From Verrucomicrobiaceae bacterium (GTDB lineage Bacteria; Verrucomicrobiota; Verrucomicrobiia; Verrucomicrobiales; Verrucomicrobiaceae): a stretch of 64,000 bases of DNA. Positions 16,010 to 26,103 of the stretch are shown here, one piece after another. Location of the stretch: NCBI GenBank assembly GCA_027489965.1, contig JAIXZA010000004.1:1-64000 (forward strand), read 5' to 3'. Position 1 is the first letter of the stretch, and each line of letters opens with the position of its first letter. The notes under the pieces were generated by a model. That model saw nothing but the letters and a program-made list of their open reading frames with translations, had not been told where the DNA came from and made no database searches. Position numbers and translations under genes: made by a program.

Positions 16010-17242
16010 ATGTCTGGCTTCCTTGGTCTTGCCCTTTTCATAGCCTTTGCTTGGGCGATTTCTGAAAACCGCCGTCTTTTTCCTTGGCGAACGGTTGTTT
16101 CCGGGATCGTACTTCAATTCTTGCTAGGCTGGCTGATACTGGGGACCGAAGTTGGTTCACTGTTCTTTGGTCAGCTAGACGGTATTTTTCGCCGCCTGCT
16201 TGGTTTTGCTAATGAAGGGGTGTCCATGGTCTTTGGGCCCCTGGCTGATCAGGATTTAATGGCCTCTAAATGGGGGGCTGATCATTCCTTTTTGTTTGCC
16301 GTCACGGTGACAGGAACCATCGTTCTTGTCTCCGCTTTGTCTTCATTGCTGTATCATTATGGCATTTTACAAATTATTGTGCGCGCTGTTGCCTGGATCA
16401 TGAGGAGGCTGATGCGGACAAGTGGCAGTGAAAGCCTTGCAGCTGCCGCAAATATCTTCATGGGCCAAACTGAAGCACCACTCGTCATTCAGCCTTATTT
16501 AGCCACGATGACGCGGAGTGAATTGATGGCTCTCATGGTCGGAGGTATGGCAACCATCGCAGGCGGTGTTTTGGCTGCCTACGTCTCGTTTGGTATTTCG
16601 GCAGGACATCTGCTCACTGCCTCTGTGATGAGTGCACCTGCGGCTCTCATGATGGCGAAAATTCTCCTGCCAGAGACTGAAGTAAGCAATACCATGGATG
16701 GAACACAGAGTCCGACTGTCAAAGAGACGGTCAACGGGATCGATGCGCTTTGTCGAGGTGCCAGCGATGGCATGAAGCTTGCCATTAACGTTATGGCCAT
16801 GCTGATTGCATTTGTCGCCACCGTAGCATTGGCGAATTACCTTTTGTCGCTCAGTTTGCAGTGGGTCGGTATTCAGGATGCCAAGCCGATGCAAACCGTG
16901 CTTGGATGGCTGAACGCACCTTTTGCCTGGCTAATGGGCGTGCCGTGGCAGGATTGCAAAATGGTAGGCAGCATTCTGGGGGAGCGCATTGTGCTGAATG
17001 AATTCATCGGATACCTGAACTTGAGTAAAGCTCAGGGCCTGCAACCAGAGAGCGTCACCATCACCACCTATGCTCTCTGTGGCTTCGCTAATTTTTCAAG
17101 CATCGCCATTCAAATTGGCGGTATCGGTGCCATGGCAGAAGCCCGTCGTGCAGAGTTGGCTCGACTGGGCTTCAAGGCCATGATAGGTGGCCTCTTGGCC
17201 TGTTATTGCACCGCCAGCATTGCCGGAATCCTGACCCGCTGA
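16010..17242 (+). CDS. Concentrative nucleoside transporter (NupC/CNT family)
   Basis: Inner-membrane cation-coupled nucleoside importer of 410 aa. The N-terminal pair of segments, the gate region (FVFG-like VSMVFGPLAD), the conserved GQTEAPLVIQPYL and MTRSELMALMVGGMATIAGGVLAAYVSFG, and the C-terminal EFIGYLNL and ALCGFANFSSIAIQIGG are all CNT signatures. Length equals NupC. ATG 16010. Substrate range (pyrimidine or purine) is not determined. It sits alone after a small membrane protein gene. Confidence 0.94.
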   Translation: MSGFLGLALFIAFAWAISENRRLFPWRTVVSGIVLQFLLGWLILGTEVGSLFFGQLDGIFRRLLGFANEGVSMVFGPLADQDLMASKWGADHSFLFAVTVTGTIVLVSALSSLLYHYGILQIIVRAVAWIMRRLMRTSGSESLAAAANIFMGQTEAPLVIQPYLATMTRSELMALMVGGMATIAGGVLAAYVSFGISAGHLLTASVMSAPAALMMAKILLPETEVSNTMDGTQSPTVKETVNGIDALCRGASDGMKLAINVMAMLIAFVATVALANYLLSLSLQWVGIQDAKPMQTVLGWLNAPFAWLMGVPWQDCKMVGSILGERIVLNEFIGYLNLSKAQGLQPESVTITTYALCGFANFSSIAIQIGGIGAMAEARRAELARLGFKAMIGGLLACYCTASIAGILTR

Positions 17243-17409
17243 ATGGCCAGTGAGTTATTGATGTGCCAATCAAGATTTAACCTGACCGATTCATGGGACT
17301 CTACGGCGACTGGCAGCAAGCCCGAATTGGCGGCGCTGGGTCGTGTTGGCCAAGCCTCCTTTCACCCATGCTGGTGAAAGCCCCTTGCTAATGATTGCGT
17401 AGCCATCTC

Positions 17410-18807
17410 ATGCTACGCATACTCGCGCTTCTTCTCCTCGTCACGCAGGTCCATGCAACGGATCCCCTCTCTCTTTTCATCGAGGGATATGCGGGTCTGC
17501 GTAGCGTGGCTCAGGGGGAGGTGATGCCGATTCACGTCAGCACCACGGCGGCGAATTTTGAGATCGAAGTCTGCCGTCTCGGTTCGATACGCGAGCTCGT
17601 TTGGAAAAAGTCCGACGTGCCTGGGCAGGCTCATTCTGTGCCGGATGATGCATCTGCGAATGGTTGTCGCTGGCCTGAATCCCTGCGCGTGCCGGTGGGG
17701 GCTGAGTGGAAGTCAGGCTACTATGAGGTGATCTTCCGCGCCACAGACAAGGGCGGACAGTGGACGCATCGTGGCAGTCGCACGGCCACAAGCAGCACGT
17801 TCTTCATCGTTCGGCAGGCCAAGCCTGGCCAGACCTCAAAGATCTTGCTCCAGCTCTCCACGAATACTTACAACGCCTACAACAACTGGGGTGGCTTTTC
17901 GGTCTATGCCTACAACAGCCGTTCGAATAATCAGGGTCATCGAGTCAGCTTCGAGCGGCCTAGCGCGTCGCAGTTTGCCAAGTGGGAGCTACCCTTCGTT
18001 ATCTGGGCTGAGAAGAATGGCTATGCGCTGGAGTTCGCTGCGAATGAAGATCTGGAATTCCACCCTGAGCTACTCGACCTCTACAAGCTTGTCCTTAGCG
18101 TCGGTCACGACGAATACTGGAGCGCTCCCATGCGTGATAACCTCGAAGCCTGGATCAATAAAGGCGGGAACGTCGCCTTCTTCAGTGGAAATACCTGCTG
18201 CTGGCAGGTGCGCAGTGAGGATAACGGACGTGCCTTTACCTGCTGCAAACAGAACTACCATCTTGATCCCATTTACGCGTCACGCGATTTTAAAACGCTC
18301 AGTACTCTTTGGAGTCATTATCTTGTGCAGCGTCCCGAAAACCAACTCACAGGTGTTGGTTTCCTTTGGGGCGGATATCGTCAAAGCCACGGTCAATTCA
18401 TGGAGGAACCTTCTGAATATGAAGTACACCGACCTCAGCATTGGATCTTTGAGGGCACCAGACTTAATCGTGGAGACAAGTTTGGTGGCAAGGACGGCAT
18501 CGTTGGTTATGAGTGTGACGGATGCGAAATCGAATGGCGCGACGGCTTACCCTTTGCCACAAGTAAAGACGGCACACCGAAGACTTTTGAAGTCCTCAGC
18601 ACCTGCCCAGTCCGCTGGCATCCTGATGACGTCGAGTGGTATGAGAAATGGCAGATGGGTCGAACTGGTGCTGCCTGTATGGGGGTCTACATTCAAGGCG
18701 GCACTGTCTTCACTGCTGCCACGACCGACTGGGCTCACGGCTTGCAGGGCAACGATCCCACTGTGATGCGCATTACGAAGAATGTGCTAGATCGACTGTC
18801 GAAGTAA
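17410..18807 (+). CDS. Secreted N,N-dimethylformamidase beta-subunit-like protein
   Basis: The 465-aa product has a signal peptide (MLRILALLLLVTQVHA, ATG 17410; a TTG at 17395 is less likely). It resembles the C-terminal domain of the N,N-dimethylformamidase large subunit (PF20254), found in many secreted proteins of uncertain role. Visible features are STNTYNAYNNWGGFSVYAYN, VSFERP, FVIWAEKNGYALEFA, VLSVGHDEYWSAPMRDNL (a conserved glutaminase-like turn) and FFSGNTCCWQVR. N-terminal residues 20-130 form an Ig-like region. It ends nine bases before the dehydrogenase gene, so the two are probably cotranscribed. Enzymatic activity is not assured. Confidence 0.7.
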   Translation: MLRILALLLLVTQVHATDPLSLFIEGYAGLRSVAQGEVMPIHVSTTAANFEIEVCRLGSIRELVWKKSDVPGQAHSVPDDASANGCRWPESLRVPVGAEWKSGYYEVIFRATDKGGQWTHRGSRTATSSTFFIVRQAKPGQTSKILLQLSTNTYNAYNNWGGFSVYAYNSRSNNQGHRVSFERPSASQFAKWELPFVIWAEKNGYALEFAANEDLEFHPELLDLYKLVLSVGHDEYWSAPMRDNLEAWINKGGNVAFFSGNTCCWQVRSEDNGRAFTCCKQNYHLDPIYASRDFKTLSTLWSHYLVQRPENQLTGVGFLWGGYRQSHGQFMEEPSEYEVHRPQHWIFEGTRLNRGDKFGGKDGIVGYECDGCEIEWRDGLPFATSKDGTPKTFEVLSTCPVRWHPDDVEWYEKWQMGRTGAACMGVYIQGGTVFTAATTDWAHGLQGNDPTVMRITKNVLDRLSK

Positions 18808-18816
18808 ACATCCGCC

Positions 18817-21402
18817 ATGAAAGACCTATTCATTTGTCTTGCGCTCATTACGCCTGTCATCGCTGAAGATCGTCCAAGCGTGACAGCTCGCCGCCAGCAT
18901 CCCGATGTGTCGCTGCCTGCTGGAGTGAGTCTTGTTGATGAACAGGGACGGGACAGTGGAGTGCGCTTTGTGGACATCAATGGTGACGGACATGAGGATA
19001 TCGTTTTCTCCAATCCAAAAAGTTATGGTGTCTATCTCTATAACGATGTGGAGAGGAAGAACCTCGGCTGGCCGTTGGGTTGGCCGCACATGATCCGCGA
19101 GGGCAAGGCTGGCGAGCCCAATGCCCTGCCTCTGACCACGGGCAATGATGTGATCTTCAAAGACGGTGCCATGTGGGTGAAAGGAGTGCGGGCGACTAGC
19201 TTCCAAGAACTGTGTCGGCCACCTATGCCGCCACCGCGTACACCGGAAGATTCACTCAAGGCGCTGCATTTGAAATCAGGCTTCAAGGCGGAACTCGTCG
19301 CTCATGAGCCTCTGGTGCAGGATCCCATCTTTGTGGACTGGGATGCATCGGGTCGTCTGTGGGTCGTGGAGATGGCAGACTATCCCTTTCATGAGCACAA
19401 AGGACAGGCCTACCCGGGTCGGGTGAAAGTTCTGGAGGATACAAATGGCGACGGCATTTACGACAAGGCGACGCTATTCCTGGAAGATCTGGTTTACCCC
19501 ACCGGCCTGGCGTGCTGGAAGAGTGGGGTATTCATCGCAAGCGTGCCGGATGTATTTTTCGCTGAAGACCTTGATCACGACGGAAAAGCTGACAAGCGCA
19601 CTCCGATTCTGCAAGGCTTCACCAAGGGTAATCCGCAGCATTTGGTTAATGGTTTTGCCTGGGGGCTCGATGGCTGGCTGTATGGGGGCAATGGTGACAG
19701 CGGTGGCATAATCACGGATGTGAGCACAGGTAAAGAGCATGACCTAAGCGGGCGTGATTTTCGCTTTAACCCGATGACGGGTGAGTTTCAGTTGCAGGCA
19801 GGCAAAGCACAGTATGGGCGCTGGAGAGATGACTTCGGCAATTGGTTCGCCAACAACAATAGCAACCTTGGCTGGCATTACTTTCTTGAGGATCGCTATC
19901 TTGCGCGGAATCCTCAGCTCGCAGTGCCTTCGTTGAAACGTGACTTGAACAGCAGTGGCAAAAAGCTCTTCCCAGTGAGTGCCCCCATTCGCAGACTCAA
20001 TCAACCGGACTCGGTGAACTTGCTGACGTCGGGCTGTAGCATTATGCCGTATCGAGACACTCTGTTTGATGGGGATTTTGCGCGCAGTGTTTTCATTTGC
20101 GAACCGGCGAACAATCTGGTGCATCGTGAAGTGCTTGAAGTGGATGGAATCACCTTTGCGAGCCATCGCGCTGAAGATGAAAGGGCAAGCGAGTTCCTAG
20201 CCAGCGAGGATAACTGGAGCCGCTTCACGCAGGCGCGCACAGGGCCGGATGGTTGCTTGTATGTTGTGGATTTTTACCGGCTCATCTTGGAGCATCCTGA
20301 GTGGATTCCTAAACAAATGATCGAGCACCTCGACCTTCGTGCTGGCCATGACAAGGGACGAATCTACCGAATTTCGCCACTGCATTCAAAGCGCCGCGAA
20401 GTGCCGAATTTGACGAAAATGAGCCATGATCAACTCGGGGAAATGCTGGAGTCACCGAACGGGTGGACGCGGGATGCGGCCCAGCGATTGCTCATGGAAC
20501 GCGGCGCAAAGTGGAGCTCAGATGTTTTGTCCGGCAACAGTGCCGCAAAGATACAACAGCTATGGACGATGCACACGCTTGGCACCCTGAGTCCAGCACA
20601 CTTGCAAAACGCGCTCCGCAATATTGAGGCGCGCATTCGCGAACATGCTGTGCGCATCTCAGAGAACTACCTTAGAGATAGCACCCTGCTTACAAGTGTG
20701 ATGAAGCTCGCGAATGATGAAGATTTACGCGTGCGTGTTCAGACGGCTTTCTCGCTTGGAGCGAGCGATGATCCGCGGATCGCAGCTGTGTTGAGTGGAC
20801 TTGCCAAACGAGATGCCGCCACACCAGGAATGCTTGTTGCACTTTTGTCCTCATCACCCAAGCACGAAGAGGCTCAAGACTGGCAGGCGATGCTCAAAAG
20901 CGACTCGAAAGGCGCGAACACTTCATCGCCGACAATGATCATCAATTCTAATCCTGATCGCGCTAAAGTCGTGAAGGCATATGCGGCCGTCGCCTCACTA
21001 ACTGGCGATGCAACTCGCGGACACACACTTTATGGAGCGCTCTGTGCCGCCTGTCATCGTTTGAAAAATGAAGGCTCTGAGATCGGTCCCGATCTAGGTA
21101 CTGTCGCAAGCAAGCCAACGGAGCAGCTTCTTGAAGCGATCCTCGATCCAAACCGTGCAGTCGAACAGCGTTATCTTACCCAGACCGTGACGACCAAAGA
21201 TGGTAGGGAACTCATCGGTATGATCTCTGAAGAAACGGCAAACAGCATCACGATGAAGCTGGCCACAGGTGCCGAAGTGATTCTCCGTACGAACCTTCTC
21301 AGTAGCACACCAGGGAAGAAATCCCTTATGCCGGAGGGGCTCGAAAGCGTGCTCACGCCGCAACTTCTCGCGGATCTAATCTCCTGGATCAGGGCGAATT
21401 AA
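18817..21402 (+). CDS. PVC-type membrane-bound dehydrogenase with C-terminal CxxCH haem domain
   Basis: This 861-aa secreted protein is of the Pirellula/Verrucomicrobium dehydrogenase type (TIGR02604 followed by TIGR02603). After a signal peptide (MKDLFICLALITPVIA) comes a short FG-GAP/calcium-like stretch (VDINGDGHEDIVF). A six-bladed propeller follows, with FVDWDASGRLWVVEMADYP, DTNGDGIYD and DLDHDGKADK calcium-type loops and NGFAWGLDGWLYGGNGD. HEAT-like helices lie around 560-680, and a cytochrome-c-like module carries CAACH (about residue 745). It probably oxidises a sugar or alcohol in the periplasm, passing electrons through haem; the substrate is unknown. Directly follows the formamidase-like gene. 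Confidence 0.9.
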   Translation: MKDLFICLALITPVIAEDRPSVTARRQHPDVSLPAGVSLVDEQGRDSGVRFVDINGDGHEDIVFSNPKSYGVYLYNDVERKNLGWPLGWPHMIREGKAGEPNALPLTTGNDVIFKDGAMWVKGVRATSFQELCRPPMPPPRTPEDSLKALHLKSGFKAELVAHEPLVQDPIFVDWDASGRLWVVEMADYPFHEHKGQAYPGRVKVLEDTNGDGIYDKATLFLEDLVYPTGLACWKSGVFIASVPDVFFAEDLDHDGKADKRTPILQGFTKGNPQHLVNGFAWGLDGWLYGGNGDSGGIITDVSTGKEHDLSGRDFRFNPMTGEFQLQAGKAQYGRWRDDFGNWFANNNSNLGWHYFLEDRYLARNPQLAVPSLKRDLNSSGKKLFPVSAPIRRLNQPDSVNLLTSGCSIMPYRDTLFDGDFARSVFICEPANNLVHREVLEVDGITFASHRAEDERASEFLASEDNWSRFTQARTGPDGCLYVVDFYRLILEHPEWIPKQMIEHLDLRAGHDKGRIYRISPLHSKRREVPNLTKMSHDQLGEMLESPNGWTRDAAQRLLMERGAKWSSDVLSGNSAAKIQQLWTMHTLGTLSPAHLQNALRNIEARIREHAVRISENYLRDSTLLTSVMKLANDEDLRVRVQTAFSLGASDDPRIAAVLSGLAKRDAATPGMLVALLSSSPKHEEAQDWQAMLKSDSKGANTSSPTMIINSNPDRAKVVKAYAAVASLTGDATRGHTLYGALCAACHRLKNEGSEIGPDLGTVASKPTEQLLEAILDPNRAVEQRYLTQTVTTKDGRELIGMISEETANSITMKLATGAEVILRTNLLSSTPGKKSLMPEGLESVLTPQLLADLISWIRAN

Positions 21403-21482
21403 TGACGGTGTTGGCTTAGGTTGGAGTCTAAGATTAGGGCCTCCTTGATACGGACGAATCAGAAACGTCCAGACAAAGTGTG

Positions 21483-22880
21483 TCACTCCTCTTTGGCTGC
21501 ATTACCCAGCAGGTTAGCGCTGATCTGATTTCCGTTGCCGTTGATCACAATCATAGAGGGCTGCTTGCTGCGTTTTTCTTCAGAGCGGTCATCGCGGATG
21601 AGATTCTGGGTCACAAGGCTGTTGTGTAACTCTTCCATGCGTAAGCCTACACCGTCTGAGTCCAAGATGTGATTTTGCGCAATCATGAGCCGATTGCCAC
21701 CCAGGACATCGACTGCGGCGCGTTGACGCCAGACACCTGAGATTACATTACCCGTCAAAGAGCTGTCAGTGCAGTGAATGAGGCGAATGCCATTATTTTC
21801 AGCATCCTTGAAGCCATTCACGGCATACCTCGGATTGCGGTCGAAGTTGTTATGGCTGATGACCAGGTGCTCACAGTTTTCAGCCAACAAATCTTGATCA
21901 AAACCTTCCCAAAATGTGTTCCCAGTAATGGTGACACCTCTCGCCTCGCGGATTTCGATGTTTGTTCTTACATCACTAAACACATTCGCACTGATGGTGA
22001 TGTTACCCTCACGAGTATGTGCTCTACCGACTCGCCTCTCAAGGCTTGGGTCCGTGCCAGCGCCGAGAATGCGGATATTGGCTGATCCGGCAGCCTTGCT
22101 GGTGTGCTGTAAGGTACAGCCCGTAATAGCCACTTCCGCGATTGATCCGCCGGTTGAGTTGAGTTCCACATTCGCAGCAGAGGTACCATCCAATGCATGA
22201 TTGCCTTCAATATCACAGGTGCCGATATGTAGATTGCGCACTTCACCACCGAGCGAGACGATACCGCCACCACCATTGTAACTGATGTGGCTACCCACTA
22301 CATTGATTTGGTGTAGGTTCACTTGATCCAAAAACACACCGATGCCGCGATTGTCATAAAAGTGACAGTCAGCGATGAGCACATTGCGATTCCTCGTCGT
22401 GAGATGCACGGCATGTCGGCATTGTCGAATCACCACTCGTGATAGCGTCAATTGCATCGTTCCCGCTGCCTCGATCCCATCTGCCTCGGCGTGATCTCCG
22501 ACGATCTCGATCCCACTGATCATGGGTGTCCTTTCTTTTTCCCAAACACTCTGTTTCACCGTCGCTGGCGCGGCAGTGCCTTCGTGGCTTCCTTTGAAAA
22601 AGAAGGCTGGACCTGCGCCAGCCATGACGATGCGTGCCGTTCCGTCACTAGAGATCGCCGTAAAGCCCGACTCGCTCAGAGGGATCGTGATCGTGCGGGA
22701 AATCCGATAAATTCCCTTGGGAAAATTAATGCTGCCATGGGCGAGTAGGGCCTTTTCGATCGCTGCCGCATCATCCGTCTTGCCGTCTCCCTGGGCTCCG
22801 AGACTCATCACGCTGACCTGAGCCTCGATCGTGGCTGCCAGAATAAGGAAAAAGAAAACACTGAGTTTGATCACGGTCAT
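21483..22880 (-). CDS. Secreted right-handed parallel beta-helix protein (pectate-lyase superfamily)
   Basis: The 465 aa begin with a signal peptide (IKLSVFFFLILAATIEA), then the pectate-lyase-3 type opening VMSLGAQGDGKTDDAAAIEKAL and a run of NxxxxNxI/V coil repeats (for example ITISANVFSDV, ITGNTFWEG, LVISHNNFD, LTGNVISGV, IAQNHILDS, VTQNLIRDD) typical of a right-handed beta-helix. This fold is used by polysaccharide lyases and epimerases. No catalytic set could be assigned, so it may only bind glycan. The start is at ATG 22880, 39 bases from the divergent TraB-like start, so promoters overlap. Confidence 0.85.
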   Translation of the reverse strand: MTVIKLSVFFFLILAATIEAQVSVMSLGAQGDGKTDDAAAIEKALLAHGSINFPKGIYRISRTITIPLSESGFTAISSDGTARIVMAGAGPAFFFKGSHEGTAAPATVKQSVWEKERTPMISGIEIVGDHAEADGIEAAGTMQLTLSRVVIRQCRHAVHLTTRNRNVLIADCHFYDNRGIGVFLDQVNLHQINVVGSHISYNGGGGIVSLGGEVRNLHIGTCDIEGNHALDGTSAANVELNSTGGSIAEVAITGCTLQHTSKAAGSANIRILGAGTDPSLERRVGRAHTREGNITISANVFSDVRTNIEIREARGVTITGNTFWEGFDQDLLAENCEHLVISHNNFDRNPRYAVNGFKDAENNGIRLIHCTDSSLTGNVISGVWRQRAAVDVLGGNRLMIAQNHILDSDGVGLRMEELHNSLVTQNLIRDDRSEEKRSKQPSMIVINGNGNQISANLLGNAAKEE

Positions 22881-22919
22881 GGACCAGATACGATGGAATC
22901 ACACGGCTTCCTTCCAATC

Positions 22920-23801
22920 ATGAAATCACGAACCATATTTTTCCTTCTAGCGAGCCTATTCTGTGGTACGAGTGGGGCAGATATCAAAACCGCTCCAGGT
23001 GCTGAACCAGCGACTGTAAAAACTGACTTCATTCGTTTTGTCGAAAACGATCAAGGAGCCTCTTTGCAGACTGCCATTGCGAGTTATGTCTCGCCCTCGG
23101 GTGTCATGGTCGATTTGATTGGTGCCGTACACATCGCGGATAAAAAGTACTTCGATGCACTGAACCTACGTTTTAAAAGTTATGATTCCGTTCTCTACGA
23201 ACTCGTCGGAAGGCCGGTCGCCCAGCGGACGGAAATGAAAGTAGCTGATGGCAATGCCAAGTTCCAGTGGCTCGGGCAGATGCAGGAGACGATGCGTAAA
23301 AAGCTAGCGCTGGAAAGCCAACTTCAATGCATCGACTACAAAGCGCCTAACTTTGTCCATGCCGACATGAGCACTGAAGGTTTTCTCGATACTCAGAAGG
23401 ACAAGAAAGAAAACTTCCTCACCCTCTGGATGAAGGCTGCCATCGCCAGCAGTGTGACCGCTGAACCTGACAAGGAAGAGCCCAGCATGGTCGAGTTCCT
23501 GTCGGTGCTCATGCGTGATGACAACGCCAGCGAGCTGAAGCTCATGGTCGGTCGCGAATTTGACCGCGTCGAGAATCTCATGGCAGGCATCGAGTCCGGT
23601 GACGGCACCGTCATCATCGGTGAGCGGAATCGCCATGCGCTGGAAGTTTTAAAAAAGCAGATCGATGCAGGCAAAAAGCATCTAGCCATTTTTTACGGTG
23701 CTGCCCACTTCCCAGACATGGAGCAGCGCCTGCTCAACCAAGGTTACAAGCTCCAAAAGACCGAGTGGCTCACAGCCTGGGATCTGCCTAACGAGGAGTA
23801 A
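22920..23801 (+). CDS. TraB/GumN (Tiki-like) family protein, exported
   Basis: A 293-aa protein with an N-terminal signal peptide (MKSRTIFFLLASLFCG). It shows the two motifs of the TraB/PrgY/GumN superfamily: an N-terminal VMVDLIGAVHIADKKYFDAL followed by VLYELVG, and a C-terminal LAIFYGAAHFPDMEQRL, with paired Gx2H and glutamate residues that bind metal in Tiki proteases. It is probably a periplasmic or membrane-associated metalloprotease-like protein; the target is unknown. ATG 22920 is chosen over 22893 for the better signal peptide. recD2 follows 20 bases downstream. Confidence 0.8.
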   Translation: MKSRTIFFLLASLFCGTSGADIKTAPGAEPATVKTDFIRFVENDQGASLQTAIASYVSPSGVMVDLIGAVHIADKKYFDALNLRFKSYDSVLYELVGRPVAQRTEMKVADGNAKFQWLGQMQETMRKKLALESQLQCIDYKAPNFVHADMSTEGFLDTQKDKKENFLTLWMKAAIASSVTAEPDKEEPSMVEFLSVLMRDDNASELKLMVGREFDRVENLMAGIESGDGTVIIGERNRHALEVLKKQIDAGKKHLAIFYGAAHFPDMEQRLLNQGYKLQKTEWLTAWDLPNEE

Positions 23802-23821
23802 ACAAAGCAAGTCCTCGCCAC

Positions 23822-25981
23822 ATGTCTGCTTCAGCTGCTAGGATCACCCTTCACGGTCTCGTCGAGCGTGTGACCTATCACACCGAGGAGACGGGTTATT
23901 GTGTGCTCAAGGTTATCCCCGATGGTAAGCGAGAGCCCGTCAGTCTCATTGGTAAAGCTCCGCGAGTGGTTGCAGGGGAGCAGTTTGAAGCGGTTGGCCA
24001 ATGGGAATCCACGCGGGATTACGGCCAGCAGTTCAAGGCTGATACCCTCAAGCTGACGCGTCCCGATTCAGCGGCTGGGATTGAGCGCTATCTTGGCAGC
24101 GGATTGATCGAAGGTATTGGCCCAGCCTATGCAAAAAGGCTGCTGGCCAAGTTTGGGAAACGCATCTTTGAGATCATCGAAAATGAGTCAGTCAAGCTGG
24201 AGGATGTGGAGGGCATCGGTCGTAAGCGGCGGATTGAGATCAAGGACTCATGGATGAAGCAAAAGAGCGTGCATAACATCATGCTCTTTCTTCACCAGCA
24301 TGGCATCAGCTCCAGTAGAGCCCTGCGCATCCACAAGACTTACGGAGACGATGCCTTGTCTGTGCTAACCACGAATCCCTATCGGCTAGCGCAAGATATT
24401 CATGGCATCGGCTTTAAAACGGCAGACGACATTGCTTATCAGATGGGTATTGCCGAGTACGCGCCTGAGAGATTGCGGGCCGGACTTCTACACGTTTTGG
24501 AAACAGGGGCTAGCAATGGCCATTGCTGTTTGCCAGAATCGCAGGTCTTGCAAAAAGCCACAGACTTGCTCCAGGGCGCAGGGACCTTGTTGTCGGATCA
24601 AATTGAAGCTTTGATAGTCGCATCCCAAATGGAGCGTCATACATTGGGTGAGCAATCGGTGCTTTATTTGCCGCATCTCCGAGCTGCAGAGCAGAGCATC
24701 GCCCAGAATCTTCGCGCACTCGTTTCTAGCCCGCCCGATTATCCACCGATGAATCTGCCTGAGGTCATTTCTTGGGCCGCAGAAAAGACCGGCAAACCAT
24801 TAGCTGAAAGTCAGCAGCGTGCCGTTATCGCTGCCTTGCAGAGTCGTTGTTTAATCATCACTGGCGGGCCGGGGGTAGGGAAGACGACCATCCTGCATAC
24901 CATTCTCACGATCTTGCGGTCCAAGGACATCAAAGTCGTTCTCGCTGCACCCACCGGTCGTGCGGCGAAGCGGCTCAATGAAAGCACAGGCCTAGAGGCC
25001 AAGACACTTCATCGTCTTCTCGAATATCAGGGCTCGGGCACCTGGGGCCGCAACCGTGCACGGCCACTCACAGGGGATCTTTTCGTTGTGGATGAATGCT
25101 CCATGATCGACACGCCGCTTATGGCTCAATTTCTCGCAGCCTTACCAGAGGGGGCACGACTTTTATTGGTTGGCGATGCCGATCAGCTGCCTTCTGTGGG
25201 CCCAGGTATGGTGCTTTATGACCTCATCCGCAGTGGCAAAGTACCTTGCGTGCATCTCACCGAAATCTTCCGACAGGCTGCCACTAGTCGAATCATCACC
25301 AGCGCCCATGAGATCAACTGTGGACAGCTTCCTGAGCTTAAGCCCAGTCGTGAAAGTGACTTTTTCTTTTTGGAGGCAATGACTCCTGAAGGCATCAGCC
25401 AAACGATCGTTGATCTAGTAAAGCGGCGTTTGCCCTCGCGCTATCAGCTCGATCCAATGAAAGACATCCAAGTGTTGACGCCGATGAATCGTCACAGTCT
25501 GGGCACTCGTGCGCTGAATGGGTCTCTACAGGCAGCCATTAATCCGCCGAGCGAAATGAAATATGAGATCGAGCGATTTGGAATCACCTTCCGTGTCGGT
25601 GATAAAGTTATCCAGACACACAACAACTACGACAAAGACGTGTTTAATGGCGACCTCGGTCACATCGTCAGCATTGAGGCCGAGCCGCTGAAAGTCTATG
25701 TTCGCTTTGAGGGGGATCGCCTCGTCGAATACGAGCCTGGAGAGCTTGATGAGCTCCAGCTCGCTTACGCCATGACCATTCATAAAAGTCAAGGTAGTGA
25801 GTTTCCCTGCGTCATCATCCCGATCAGCACTCAGCATTACGTCCTGTTGGAACGTAGCCTCATTTATACCGCCATTACCCGGGCCAAAAAGCTTGTTGTG
25901 CTTGTCGGTGATCCCAAAGCCTTGTCGCTGGCCATTACGAAACAAGAAAGCCGCAAACGCTGGACTGGCTTGGCCAGTTGA
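23822..25981 (+). CDS. recD2: RecD-like DNA helicase (RecD2/TraA type)
   Basis: ATP-dependent 5'-3' DNA helicase of superfamily 1B, in the RecD2 form found without RecBC. The 719 aa hold an N-terminal OB-like domain, tandem helix-hairpin-helix (GIGPAYAKRLL, VEGIGRKRR), a linker, then motor motifs. These are Walker A GGPGVGKTT at 348-356, motif Ia APTGRAAKRL, Walker B VDECSMID, motif III GDADQLPSVGPG, an SH3-like insert, and motif V/VI AMTIHKSQGSEFPCVI and YTAITRAKKL. ATG 23822, no clear Shine-Dalgarno. It closely follows the TraB-like gene. Confidence 0.95.
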   Translation: MSASAARITLHGLVERVTYHTEETGYCVLKVIPDGKREPVSLIGKAPRVVAGEQFEAVGQWESTRDYGQQFKADTLKLTRPDSAAGIERYLGSGLIEGIGPAYAKRLLAKFGKRIFEIIENESVKLEDVEGIGRKRRIEIKDSWMKQKSVHNIMLFLHQHGISSSRALRIHKTYGDDALSVLTTNPYRLAQDIHGIGFKTADDIAYQMGIAEYAPERLRAGLLHVLETGASNGHCCLPESQVLQKATDLLQGAGTLLSDQIEALIVASQMERHTLGEQSVLYLPHLRAAEQSIAQNLRALVSSPPDYPPMNLPEVISWAAEKTGKPLAESQQRAVIAALQSRCLIITGGPGVGKTTILHTILTILRSKDIKVVLAAPTGRAAKRLNESTGLEAKTLHRLLEYQGSGTWGRNRARPLTGDLFVVDECSMIDTPLMAQFLAALPEGARLLLVGDADQLPSVGPGMVLYDLIRSGKVPCVHLTEIFRQAATSRIITSAHEINCGQLPELKPSRESDFFFLEAMTPEGISQTIVDLVKRRLPSRYQLDPMKDIQVLTPMNRHSLGTRALNGSLQAAINPPSEMKYEIERFGITFRVGDKVIQTHNNYDKDVFNGDLGHIVSIEAEPLKVYVRFEGDRLVEYEPGELDELQLAYAMTIHKSQGSEFPCVIIPISTQHYVLLERSLIYTAITRAKKLVVLVGDPKALSLAITKQESRKRWTGLAS

Positions 25982-26103
25982 TTCATCCAGGCTCGGAATA
26001 GAATCGGGGCTGAGTTTGATTAAGTCAGCCAAGTTTGCCAATGAACAGTAATTGTGTCAAAAAATCCCCTCGCCTCTGACTCTGGGCGCGCTAGCATCGC
26101 CGC

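Noticed and set aside
17359..17380. Hairpin CTTTCACC/GGTGAAAG after the nucleoside transporter gene as a terminator
   Set aside because: An 8-bp perfect stem but no T tract, so it is not a convincing intrinsic terminator.
17771..18766. 331-codon plus-strand frame inside the formamidase-like gene
   Set aside because: Serine/arginine-rich shadow of the real frame, without domains.
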